Below, piece after piece: positions 10,443 through 18,208 of a stretch of DNA of 33,033 nucleotides. A program made the position numbers and the translations under genes. Source of the stretch: Gemmatimonadaceae bacterium (GTDB lineage Bacteria > Gemmatimonadota > Gemmatimonadetes > Gemmatimonadales > Gemmatimonadaceae). The notes beneath the pieces were generated by a model that ran no database searches, was not told the origin of the DNA, and worked only from the letters and a program-made list of their open reading frames with translations. Location: the NCBI GenBank assembly GCA_025449955.1, contig JANWIK010000118.1:1-33033 (forward strand), in the 5' to 3' direction. The first letter of the stretch is position 1; the number at the start of each line of letters is the position of its first letter.

Positions 10443-11641
10443 CGCCGGCTCCGTTGGGCAATGTCGCGAACGGCGGCGATCACGTCATCCTGGTCGGCGT
10501 CGCTCAGCGATGGATAGAGCGGGAGCGACACGATGCGCTCGGACACGAAATGCGCGTCGGGGAAGTCGTCCGGGCACCAGCGATAGCGTTCGCGGTAATA
10601 CGAGAACTCGTGCGCCGCCGTGTAGTGGAGACCGACGCCGATGTTGCGCGCCTTGAGCTCGGCCATGACGGCGTCGCGATCTATAGTGAGCGCCTCGAGC
10701 TCGAGCAGCGGGGTGTACAGGTGCCAGGCGTGTCGCGCCGGGTACGGCACCGGCTCGGGCAGGATGAGCGCATCGAGGTCGCGGAATGCCGTCTGATAGC
10801 GCTCGGCCAGCCGGCGGCGCGCCGCAATGAAGGCGTCGAGCTTGGGCAGCTGATGAATGCCTAACGCAGCCTGCATGTCCAACATGTTGTACTTGTAACC
10901 GGGCACGTCCACGTCGTAGCGCGGCGATCCCGCTTTGTCGAACCGCTTCCACGCGTCGCGGCTCATGCCGTGAAATTTGAGCAGCGCCACGCGGGCGAGA
11001 ACGGCGTCATCGTGCGTCACCACCATACCGCCTTCGCCGGTGGTGATGTTCTTGTTGGGATGGAACGAGAACACGCTCGTCGTCGGGAACGACCCGATGC
11101 GGCGCCCCTTGTACTCGGTGCCCGCCGCGTGCGCGGCGTCTTCGATGAGCACGAGATCGTGCGCGCGCGCGAGATCGAGCAGCGGGTCGAGATCCACGGG
11201 TTGCCCAACGAAGTGCACCGGGATGATGGCGCGGGTGCGCGGCGTGATGCGTCGCGCGACTTCGTCCACGCGAATCTGGAGGGTGCGCCGGTCGATGTCC
11301 GCCAATACGGGGATGGCGCCCACCAATTCGATCACGTTGAGCGTCGCGACGAACGTCATGGGTGACGTGATCACTTCGTCCCCTGGCCCGATGCCGTGCG
11401 CGAGGAGGGCCAGGTGCAAACCGGCGGTTGCGGACGATACCGCCGACGCGTGGCGCCCACCGACGTATGCGGCGAAATCACTCGTGAAGCGTTCGACGCG
11501 CGGACCGGTCGTGATCCAACCGGAGCGCATGCACTCGACGACTTCCGCGATCTCGGCGTCGCCGATCGTTGGGCGCGAGAACGGGAGGAACGACGTGCGC
11601 TCGGTGGGGCGCGGGGACGGTGGTCGCGAGGCTTCGGTCAT
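10439..11641 (-). CDS. arnB: UDP-4-amino-4-deoxy-L-arabinose-oxoglutarate aminotransferase ArnB
   Basis: PLP-dependent DegT/DnrJ/EryC1-family enzyme of 400 aa that aminates the UDP-4-keto-pentose using glutamate. FLPFSRPTIGDAEIAEV opens the family fold. The PLP contacts Asp168 and His171 lie in LIEDAAHAAGT, and the Schiff-base Lys197 is in SFHPNKNITTGEGG. The longer open frame (to 11797) lies inside arnT and shows no family similarity, so the ATG at 11641, which overlaps the arnT stop as ATGA, is chosen. Length and motifs agree with E. coli ArnB. Confidence 0.94.
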   Translation of the reverse strand: MTEASRPPSPRPTERTSFLPFSRPTIGDAEIAEVVECMRSGWITTGPRVERFTSDFAAYVGGRHASAVSSATAGLHLALLAHGIGPGDEVITSPMTFVATLNVIELVGAIPVLADIDRRTLQIRVDEVARRITPRTRAIIPVHFVGQPVDLDPLLDLARAHDLVLIEDAAHAAGTEYKGRRIGSFPTTSVFSFHPNKNITTGEGGMVVTHDDAVLARVALLKFHGMSRDAWKRFDKAGSPRYDVDVPGYKYNMLDMQAALGIHQLPKLDAFIAARRRLAERYQTAFRDLDALILPEPVPYPARHAWHLYTPLLELEALTIDRDAVMAELKARNIGVGLHYTAAHEFSYYRERYRWCPDDFPDAHFVSERIVSLPLYPSLSDADQDDVIAAVRDIAQRSRR

Positions 11642-13305
11642 CTCGTGGCGTTCGGGTTCACGGCGGCGCGCTCGAAATTCGCCAATACAACATACTTCCG
11701 ATTTGCGCCGATGGGCGTACCGTGGGTGGGCGACGCGTCGAACTCGGCGCGGGCGCGACGCTTGATCACGACCACCACGTGTTCGCCGGAATTCCATCGC
11801 TTCCAGAACTCATCACGCGACCAATACAGCGACGCCGGTCGAACGCCATCAGAGCCGAGCTCGTCGGTATAGTCGGCGACGGCAATGGGATGTCGCAGCA
11901 CCCATGGGAATTCCTGCGGATAGCAGCGATACGACACGACGAGCGCGCTGTCGGCGTGCGCGGCCGCAACCGCGAGATCGTGCGCCGAGAGATCGTTCGC
12001 GACGCGCGGCATCGCCAGGATGATTGCCAGATAGAGGCCTGCCCATCCGAGTGCGGCCGGGAACATCGCGCGGCGGCCGTGCGTACTCGCGCGCGCGACG
12101 CCGGCCCACGCTCCGGCGATGAGCAGCGCCGCGCCCAACACGGCGAACGGCGCCACGCGATAGCGCGCCAGCTCGCCGCTCGCCCAACCGACGCCCACTC
12201 CGCCCAACGCGACGAGCGTGACGACGATCGCGTGCGCGTCGAGTGCGCGTTTGACGCTGTCTGTCCGCACGAGCACGGCGCGGGCCGCGAGCGCCGCCGC
12301 GGCCGGAAACGCGGGAAGAATGTACGGCAACAGCTTGGATCGCGAGACCGAGAAGAACACCAGGATCACGACGAACCAGATGGCAAAGAAGAGGTCGTCG
12401 GCGCGCGCCGCGGCGCGGTCGCGCCACGCCTCCGCCACTTGCCTAACGGTGCGCGGCGCGAGGAAGATCCACGGGACGAATCCGGCGAGAAACGCGGCCA
12501 CGAAGTAGTAGATCGGGCCGGCGCGCTTCGCTTCGCCGGTGGCGAATCGCGCCACGTGCTCGCGGATGAAGAAGATGGACGCGAACCCCGGATTCGCGTG
12601 CTCGACGAGCACGAACCACGGAGCCGCGACGAGCAGGAAGACCACGGGCGCCGGCGACCAGAGTGCTTCGCCGATCCGCCGCCACCGGCCGGTGACGCCG
12701 GCCCAGATGATCAGCACGAGACCGGGGAACGCGATACCGATGAGTCCCTTGGCCAGCATGGCGAGGGCGACGCACGCGCCTAACGCAGCGAGCGCGCCGG
12801 GGGCGTGCGCGTGCCGTTGGCGCGCGTTGAGGAACCGGCGCAACGCCAGAAACGCGCCGGTCATGGCGCACGTGAGGAGGCCATCGGTGAGATTGTATCG
12901 GCCCAACACGAAGCTGAGCGGCGCCGACAACACGATCAGCGCGGCCCACAAGCCCAGACCGGCGAGCTCCGGCGTCTCGAGCTCGACCGCGAGCATCGCC
13001 GCGGTGCCGACCGCCGCGAGGCGCGTCGGCAGGCGCGCCGCGTACGCGGTGAGACCGAACGCGCGCATCGACGCCGCGTTCACCCAATACGCGAGCGGCG
13101 GTTTCTCGAAGTAGTGGGCGCCGTTCAGCGTCGGCGTGATGTAGTCGTGCGACGCAAGCATCTCGCGCGGCACCTCGGCGTAGCGCGCCTCATCGGGCTC
13201 GATGAGCCAGGAGCCCGGCAATTCGGCGAACAACAACGCGACGAACACGAGCACGAGCACGATGAGAGCGCGTCGTTCGGCCACCGGCAGACTAGCGTTA
13301 GGCAT
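11638..13305 (-). CDS. arnT: Undecaprenyl-phosphate-Ara4N lipid A transferase ArnT (GT83)
   Basis: Polytopic inner-membrane glycosyltransferase of 555 aa that transfers L-Ara4N from its undecaprenyl carrier to lipid A phosphates, lowering negative charge and polymyxin binding. The first periplasmic loop carries EPDEARYAEVPREML, the PMT/ArnT acidic motif, and then YFEKPPLAYWVNA. About 12 hydrophobic segments follow (for example FPGLVLIIWAGVTG and SRSKLLPYILPAFPAAAAL), with a soluble C-terminal domain. The start chosen is ATG 13305; an in-frame GTG at 13326, 3 nt from the nudix stop, would add seven residues. It is placed first among the arn genes here, unlike the E. coli arnBCADTEF order. No ArnE/ArnF flippase gene is visible. 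Confidence 0.9.
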   Translation of the reverse strand: MPNASLPVAERRALIVLVLVFVALLFAELPGSWLIEPDEARYAEVPREMLASHDYITPTLNGAHYFEKPPLAYWVNAASMRAFGLTAYAARLPTRLAAVGTAAMLAVELETPELAGLGLWAALIVLSAPLSFVLGRYNLTDGLLTCAMTGAFLALRRFLNARQRHAHAPGALAALGACVALAMLAKGLIGIAFPGLVLIIWAGVTGRWRRIGEALWSPAPVVFLLVAAPWFVLVEHANPGFASIFFIREHVARFATGEAKRAGPIYYFVAAFLAGFVPWIFLAPRTVRQVAEAWRDRAAARADDLFFAIWFVVILVFFSVSRSKLLPYILPAFPAAAALAARAVLVRTDSVKRALDAHAIVVTLVALGGVGVGWASGELARYRVAPFAVLGAALLIAGAWAGVARASTHGRRAMFPAALGWAGLYLAIILAMPRVANDLSAHDLAVAAAHADSALVVSYRCYPQEFPWVLRHPIAVADYTDELGSDGVRPASLYWSRDEFWKRWNSGEHVVVVIKRRARAEFDASPTHGTPIGANRKYVVLANFERAAVNPNATR

Positions 13306-13328
13306 GGAGCCAGCGGGACCGGACACCC

Positions 13329-13790
13329 TCAGCGAACTCGGAGCACGTCGTCAACGCAGCCGCCATCGCCCGAGCGCAGGAGGTACACCGCTTCGCGCAA
13401 CGCCACCGCGGACCGCGGCCATGCGTAGCGAGCCGTCGCCTCGTCGATCGACACCCACTCGGCGCGCGCGTGCTCATCCGAGAGACGCACCGGACCGTCG
13501 TGCACGATGCCCGCGAATGCGACCGCGAGCGTGACGACGTGCATCGAGTGCAGGTAGAACGGCTGCACCGTCACGTTGTAGAGTCGGGCAATCGCCAGTC
13601 CCGTTTCCTCGGCGACCTCGCGTATCGCGGCGTCCTCCGGACGCTCGCCGTTCTCGATGTGGCCGTGCACCGTCTCCCACGCGCCCGTGCACCGCGTGTT
13701 GGCGGCGCGTTGGAGCACGAGCGTTTGCCACGCGTCGGACCGGCGGCGCAGTGGATAGACGTCGATGGTTGCGACACGGGACTCGATCAT
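13329..13790 (-). CDS. NUDIX hydrolase
   Basis: 153 aa, hydrolyses a nucleoside diphosphate linked to another moiety. The Nudix box is exact: G-x5-E-x7-REVAEETGL, starting at GHIENGE. The open frame continues upstream to 14039, but that part lies across the repeat and the divergent response regulator and has no family similarity. The ATG at 13790 (MIESRVATIDVYPL) fits Nudix fold starts. On the gene strand CATATC lies about 9 nt before the ATG and could be a -10 for a very short leader. It is the first gene of the arn operon; whether it acts on UDP-sugars or dihydroneopterin triphosphate cannot be told from sequence. Confidence 0.88.
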   Translation of the reverse strand: MIESRVATIDVYPLRRRSDAWQTLVLQRAANTRCTGAWETVHGHIENGERPEDAAIREVAEETGLAIARLYNVTVQPFYLHSMHVVTLAVAFAGIVHDGPVRLSDEHARAEWVSIDEATARYAWPRSAVALREAVYLLRSGDGGCVDDVLRVR

Positions 13791-13810
13791 GGCGCGAAAG
13801 ATATGCGTTA

Positions 13811-13860
13811 CGGGGAAGCGGCGCCTGGCGACGCCTTGGGGAATGGGGAACGGGGAGGGA
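13811..13860 (+). repeat. Half-copy of the clpX-lon palindromic repeat
   Basis: The segment CGGGGAAGCG, then a short hairpin (GGCG...CGCC), then TTGGGGAATGGGGAACGGGGA, repeats the plan of the arms at 1925-2052: GGGGAAGC, GC hairpin, GCTT-GGGGAAT-GGGGAAC-GGGGA. The hairpin core differs in sequence, while the G-rich part is almost the same. It lies in the divergent space between the nudix gene and the response regulator, where promoters for both would be expected. This supports a dispersed repeat family. Confidence 0.6.
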
Positions 13861-13918
13861 AATGTCGGGTGGCAATCTTGGCGCGCGAGCCACAGGTTTG
13901 GGGCGTGCCACACATGCC

Positions 13919-14587
13919 ATGCGAATTCTGATCGTTGAAGATGACCCCGAGCTCTCGCGTATTCTGCGCGACGGGTTGGGCGAGCATCGCATCGACGCCG
14001 TGATCGTGCACACGTTCGCGGAGGGAAGTCACGCCGCATTCTCGCACGCGTACGATGTGATCGTGTTGGACATCATGCTGCCGGGCGGCAGCGGGCTCGA
14101 CCTGTGCGCCCAACTGCGTGCCGGCGAGATCGCGACGCCGATTCTCATGCTCACGGCGCGGAGCGCCGTCGACGATCGCGTGCGCGGCCTGGAAGCCGGC
14201 GCCGACGACTACCTCGTGAAACCGTTCGCCTTTCGCGAGCTGCTCGCGCGGATCCATGCGCTGGCGCGCCGGCAACCGCGTCTCGAGCCGGCGCTGCGGC
14301 GGGTCGAAAATCTCGAGGTCGATCTGCGCGCGCATCGCGTGCGACGGTCGGGCATCGACGTCGTGCTCACGGGCAAGGAGTTCACCCTGCTCGAGTTTTT
14401 TCTGCAGCACGAGGGAGAAGTGGTGGATCGTGCCGCGATCACCGCGTACGTGTGGGATGACAATCACGATCCGTTCACCAACGTGCTGGAAGTTCTGGTG
14501 CGACGACTGCGGCGCAAGATCGATGAGGGCTTCACGCCGCGCCTGATCCACACCGTGCGCGGCGCGGGGTACCGGTTCGGGCTGTGA
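13919..14587 (+). CDS. OmpR/PhoB-family response regulator
   Basis: 222 aa. The receiver domain (1-115) has Glu7, Asp8 and Asp9 in VEDDPE, phospho-acceptor Asp51 in VLDIMLPGGSG, Thr79 and Lys101. The C-terminal winged-helix DNA-binding domain contains LTGKEFTLLEFFLQHEGEVV and ends IHTVRGAGYRFGL. The ATG at 13919 (MRILIVEDD) is the clear start; an upstream in-frame extension crosses the repeat and is not credible. The cognate kinase begins 11 nt after its stop. It probably controls the efflux operon that follows, as CusR, CzcR and AdeR-type regulators do, but the inducer cannot be deduced. Confidence 0.93.
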   Translation: MRILIVEDDPELSRILRDGLGEHRIDAVIVHTFAEGSHAAFSHAYDVIVLDIMLPGGSGLDLCAQLRAGEIATPILMLTARSAVDDRVRGLEAGADDYLVKPFAFRELLARIHALARRQPRLEPALRRVENLEVDLRAHRVRRSGIDVVLTGKEFTLLEFFLQHEGEVVDRAAITAYVWDDNHDPFTNVLEVLVRRLRRKIDEGFTPRLIHTVRGAGYRFGL

Positions 14588-14597
14588 GGCGCGATCG

Positions 14598-15860
14598 ATG
14601 CAGCCGCTGACACGAATCCGGCTGGGCCTCACGGCCTGGTACGCGGCGACGTTCGGCCTCATTCTCGTGCTGTTAGGCGGAGGCCTGTTCACCGTCATCC
14701 GATCGCAGATCACGTCGCAGCTGGACGCATCGCTCGAGGCCGGCACCGAGCAGCTCATCCGCGCGGCCAACATCCGCGAGATGGAAGCCGCCGAGGCGCG
14801 CGGGCAGGTCGTCGACGCCGTGGACGAGCTGCACATTCCCGACCGGCAGTTGTTCCTGCTCTCGGCCGACGGCACACCGTTCAAGCCGCCCGCCGCGCCG
14901 GCATGGGTGACGCGCGCGGCGGCCCGCGCGGTCGGCGGCGGCGACGTGACGCTCAACGCGCACATCGGCCATGGACACACGCTGCGCATCCACGCCACGA
15001 GCTTCACCACGTCCAGCGGGACGCGCTACATCGCGCTCGCCGCCGCCGACCGCGTGGAGCTCGAGGACCGCTACGCGTCGCTCATCGGCGCCTTCGGCGG
15101 CGCGGCGCTGGCGGCGTTGCTGCTCGTTGCGTTAGGCGGATGGGTGTTGATGCGCAAGTCCACCGCGCCGGTGGAGGAGACGATGGCGCAGATGCGCCGG
15201 TTCATGGCGGACGCGGCGCACGAGCTCAGGACGCCGATCGCGGTGCTGCGGACGCGCGCCGAGGTCGCCCTGCAGCGGGAACGCGATCCGGCGTCCTACA
15301 TCCAGACGCTGGCGCACGTGGAAGAGGAAGCCCAACGGTTAGGCGCGATCGTCAACGACCTGCTGACTTTGGCGCACGCCGACGCCGGCGAGTGGCCGGT
15401 GGCGCAGGACCGCCTCTTCCTCGACGACATCGCGCTCGACGCGGCCGAAGCGGCGCACGTGCTCGCGCGACAGCGCGGCGTGACGGTCGATGTCGGCGCC
15501 TTCGAGGAAAGCCCCATCATCGGCGATCGCGCGCTCGTGCGCCAGCTGCTCATGCAGGTGCTCGACAACGCGGTCAAGTTCACGCCGCACGGCGGACGCG
15601 TCCGCGTGGACGTCTCCGCGACCGACGAGTCATCGACGGTGGTCGTGGCGGACACGGGCATCGGCATTCCGGCTGCGCAAATTCCGCGCGTCTTCGACCG
15701 ATTCTATCGCGCCGAAAATGCGCGCGAGAGCGCGCCTGGCGCGGGACTGGGATTGTCGATCGCGCGCTGGATCGCGACGGCGCACGGAGCGACGGTCTCG
15801 CTCGACTCGACGCCGGGCACCGGAACGACTGTGACACTTCGCTTTCCACGCGCGCCCTGA
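14598..15860 (+). CDS. Sensor histidine kinase
   Basis: 420 aa, inner-membrane partner of the preceding regulator. TM1 is at about 10-33 and TM2 at about 162-185, enclosing a periplasmic sensor of about 125 residues. The H box is MADAAHELRTPIA with His208, the N box LDNAVKFTP, G1 DTGIGIP, the F box FDRFYRAE and G2 GAGLGLSIARWIA. Only about 20 residues separate TM2 from the H box, so a full HAMP linker is absent. GAGG at the end of the regulator gene sits about 8 nt before the ATG and may serve as the ribosome binding site. Likely co-transcribed with the pump genes downstream (42-nt gap). Confidence 0.92.
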   Translation: MQPLTRIRLGLTAWYAATFGLILVLLGGGLFTVIRSQITSQLDASLEAGTEQLIRAANIREMEAAEARGQVVDAVDELHIPDRQLFLLSADGTPFKPPAAPAWVTRAAARAVGGGDVTLNAHIGHGHTLRIHATSFTTSSGTRYIALAAADRVELEDRYASLIGAFGGAALAALLLVALGGWVLMRKSTAPVEETMAQMRRFMADAAHELRTPIAVLRTRAEVALQRERDPASYIQTLAHVEEEAQRLGAIVNDLLTLAHADAGEWPVAQDRLFLDDIALDAAEAAHVLARQRGVTVDVGAFEESPIIGDRALVRQLLMQVLDNAVKFTPHGGRVRVDVSATDESSTVVVADTGIGIPAAQIPRVFDRFYRAENARESAPGAGLGLSIARWIATAHGATVSLDSTPGTGTTVTLRFPRAP

Positions 15861-15902
15861 CTGTAATCGCGCTGACAGCTACGGCACCTAACTTCACATC
15901 GA

Positions 15903-17156
15903 ATGGCACCACCGATCGCTCCGCCGCATGCGCCGTCCACCCGCGCGTTCCTGGCCGGCGCCGCTCTCGCAGCCGTCGTGTTGCTCGCACCGTGCGCCGG
16001 TGCCCAACAACGGTACACGCGCGCGCAGGTCGTGGCTGCGGCATTGACATCGCAACCGCTCATCGCGCTCGCGGGTGCCGACAGCGCGAGCGCCGCGGCC
16101 GATGTGTCGACCGCACGCGCCTATCCCAATCCGACGTTCTCGTTTCAGTACACGAAAGACATACCGCGGCACCACTCGATTCTCGACATCCCGCTCGACT
16201 TCCCGTGGGTGCGCAGTTCACGCATCGGCGCGGCGACGGCCGGCCAGCAAGCGGCCTCGTTGCGCCTGGGGTTGGCGCGCGCCTCGGTCGCGTTCGCGGC
16301 CGAAACCAGCTACGCGCGGGTGTTGGCGCTCGAAGAGCACGCCCGGTTAGGCAGGCGCGATGCGCTCGATGCCGATAGCCTGTTGCACATGGCGCGCCGC
16401 CGCCTCGAGGCGGGCGACGCCAGCGAGCTGGATGTGCACCTGGCCGAGGTCAACGCCGGGCAGTTGGAGAACACCGCGCAGGATGATTCGCTCACCGCCG
16501 TCCTGGCGCTGCTCGACCTGCAACGCTTGATGGGCATCATGGCCGACACGCCGGCCATCGCGCTCACTGACAGCCTCGATATTCCGGCAGCGGACCCGCC
16601 CGCGGGCGACAGCCCGAGCGTCGGCGCGCCGTTTGCCGTCGCCGCGGCGCGGGCCGATCTCGCTGCCGCGGACCGCTCATACACGTTCGAACGGCGCAAC
16701 GTGTTCGCCGCGCCATCGTTCCAGGCCGGCATCGAAGGCGGCGACCCGACCGGCCAGGAGCCGGGCGCGCTACCGCTCTTCGGGATTTCTCTGCCGCTGC
16801 CACTCTTCGACCGTCACGGCGGGACGATCGCCGTCGCGGCGGCGGCGCGCGAGCGGGCCCGCGCCCAACTCGCGGTGGCGACGCGCGAGAGCGACGCCGA
16901 GCGTCTGCGCGCGACGCACGAGCGGATGCTCGCCGTCGCGCGGGCCCAACGCGACCGGGGGCTCCTCGCGGCCGCGGACACGGTAGCCCGCATGTCGCTC
17001 GCCGCGTACTCCGAGGGCGCATCGGCGCTGCCTAACGTGTTGGAGGCGCAGCGCAACGCGCGCGGCATGTTGCTCCAGTTCGTCGACGACGTCGCCGCCG
17101 CCGAGGTCGCCGACGCGGCGCTCCGTCTGGCGACCGCAACCAGCAAGGTGCCGTAA
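15903..17156 (+). CDS. Outer membrane efflux protein (TolC/CzcC family)
   Basis: 417 aa outer-membrane channel component of the tripartite pump. The signal peptide contains AFLAGAALAAVVLLAPCAGA with cleavage before QQRYTRAQ. The mature part has two OEP repeats rich in Ala, Arg and Glu heptads, typical of the alpha-barrel coiled coils, and a YPNPTFSFQYTKD segment characteristic of CzcC-like proteins. The second repeat has ISLPLPLFDRHGG, the conserved mid-family motif. The stop TAA overlaps the next ATG by one base (TAATG at 17154-17158), so coupling to the adaptor is expected. Confidence 0.88.
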   Translation: MAPPIAPPHAPSTRAFLAGAALAAVVLLAPCAGAQQRYTRAQVVAAALTSQPLIALAGADSASAAADVSTARAYPNPTFSFQYTKDIPRHHSILDIPLDFPWVRSSRIGAATAGQQAASLRLGLARASVAFAAETSYARVLALEEHARLGRRDALDADSLLHMARRRLEAGDASELDVHLAEVNAGQLENTAQDDSLTAVLALLDLQRLMGIMADTPAIALTDSLDIPAADPPAGDSPSVGAPFAVAAARADLAAADRSYTFERRNVFAAPSFQAGIEGGDPTGQEPGALPLFGISLPLPLFDRHGGTIAVAAAARERARAQLAVATRESDAERLRATHERMLAVARAQRDRGLLAAADTVARMSLAAYSEGASALPNVLEAQRNARGMLLQFVDDVAAAEVADAALRLATATSKVP

Positions 17157-18208
17157 TGCGACGATTCCTGATCCTGTGTGCGCTCGTGGGTGTCGGGGCG
17201 TCCTGCGGCCACGGCGCCGATGCCGCCGATGATACCGGCGCGGGTCCGCCGCCCGTCGTCGGCGCACGCACCGCGCTCGCCACCAAGCAGCCATTCGTCG
17301 AGACCGTCGATGCGATCGGCACGGTCGCAGCGCGTCCGTGGGCGCTCGCCGCGCTGTCTGCTCCCGCGCCGGCGCGCGTCGACCGCATCGATGTGTCCGT
17401 GGGCGAGCGGGTCCGCGCGGGCGCAACGTTAGTCGAGCTGGACCATGCGCCGTTCGATGCCGCCGTCACGAGCGCGCAGGCCGCGGTCGCGTCCGCTCAG
17501 GCGGCCTTCGACCGCGCCACGCGGCTCGCCGACCAAGGCATCTCGCCGCGCAAGGATGCCGAGACCGCGTCCTCCGATCTGGCGCAAGCGCGGGGCACGC
17601 TGCTCACCGCCCAACGCAACCAAACGCTCGCCACGCTGCGCTCGCCGATCGCCGGCGTCGTGACGCGCCTCGGCGCTGCGTTAGGCCAATCGGTGGATCC
17701 GGGGCAATCGATCGTCGAGGTGGCGGACCCGGCCGCGTTGGACATCGTGCTCTCCCTCTCGCCCGATCTCGCCGCGCGCGTCCATCCGGGCGACAGCGTG
17801 TCGCTCGTCGCCGGCGCGAACGCCGGTGGCGAGGCGCTCGGCCACGGCACGGTGCAGTCGGTCGCGGTCACGCTCGACTCGGCCACCCGTAGCGTGGGGG
17901 TGCGCGCGCGGCTCGACCATCCGGCGCGGGCGCTGCGGATCGGCGAGACCGTGTTCGGCCGCATCGGTGTCGCGGTGCACGCCGATGCGGTCTCGGTGCC
18001 CGTGCAGGCGCTGGTGCCGGAGGGCGAGGGATATCGCGTGTACGTCGTCGATTCGTCGGGCGTGGCGCACGCCCGCGACGTGGACGTCGGCGCCCGCACG
18101 GAAGCGGACGCCGAGATTCTCAAAGGCGTGTCGGCCGGAGAGCGCGTGGTCACGTACGGCGCGTACGGTGTCGCCGACAGCGCGAAGATCATCCCGGTCA
18201 AGCCGTGA
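17156..18208 (+). CDS. RND efflux periplasmic adaptor subunit (MFP/HlyD family)
   Basis: 350 aa adaptor that bridges the inner-membrane pump and the outer-membrane channel. The N-terminus has a hydrophobic signal with Cys17 in VGASC, a weak lipobox, so it may be a lipoprotein. The lipoyl-like half motif VDRIDVSVGERVRAGATLVE, a short alpha-hairpin (about 100-145) and the return lipoyl strand TLRSPIAGVVTRLGAALGQ are clear. A beta-barrel and a membrane-proximal domain follow (LVPEGEGYRVYVV). It overlaps the RND gene by 4 nt (GTGA at 18205-18208). There is no His/Met-rich metal-binding segment, so specificity is open. Confidence 0.9.
   Translation: MRRFLILCALVGVGASCGHGADAADDTGAGPPPVVGARTALATKQPFVETVDAIGTVAARPWALAALSAPAPARVDRIDVSVGERVRAGATLVELDHAPFDAAVTSAQAAVASAQAAFDRATRLADQGISPRKDAETASSDLAQARGTLLTAQRNQTLATLRSPIAGVVTRLGAALGQSVDPGQSIVEVADPAALDIVLSLSPDLAARVHPGDSVSLVAGANAGGEALGHGTVQSVAVTLDSATRSVGVRARLDHPARALRIGETVFGRIGVAVHADAVSVPVQALVPEGEGYRVYVVDSSGVAHARDVDVGARTEADAEILKGVSAGERVVTYGAYGVADSAKIIPVKP

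Noticed and set aside
13808-15010. 400-aa minus-strand open frame over the response regulator and kinase start
   Set aside because: It crosses a repeat and is antisense to two clear genes; no recognisable protein motif.
14903-16378. 491-aa + strand open frame over kinase and channel genes
   Set aside because: Frame shadow rich in Arg and Gly, crossing the gap between two well-supported genes.
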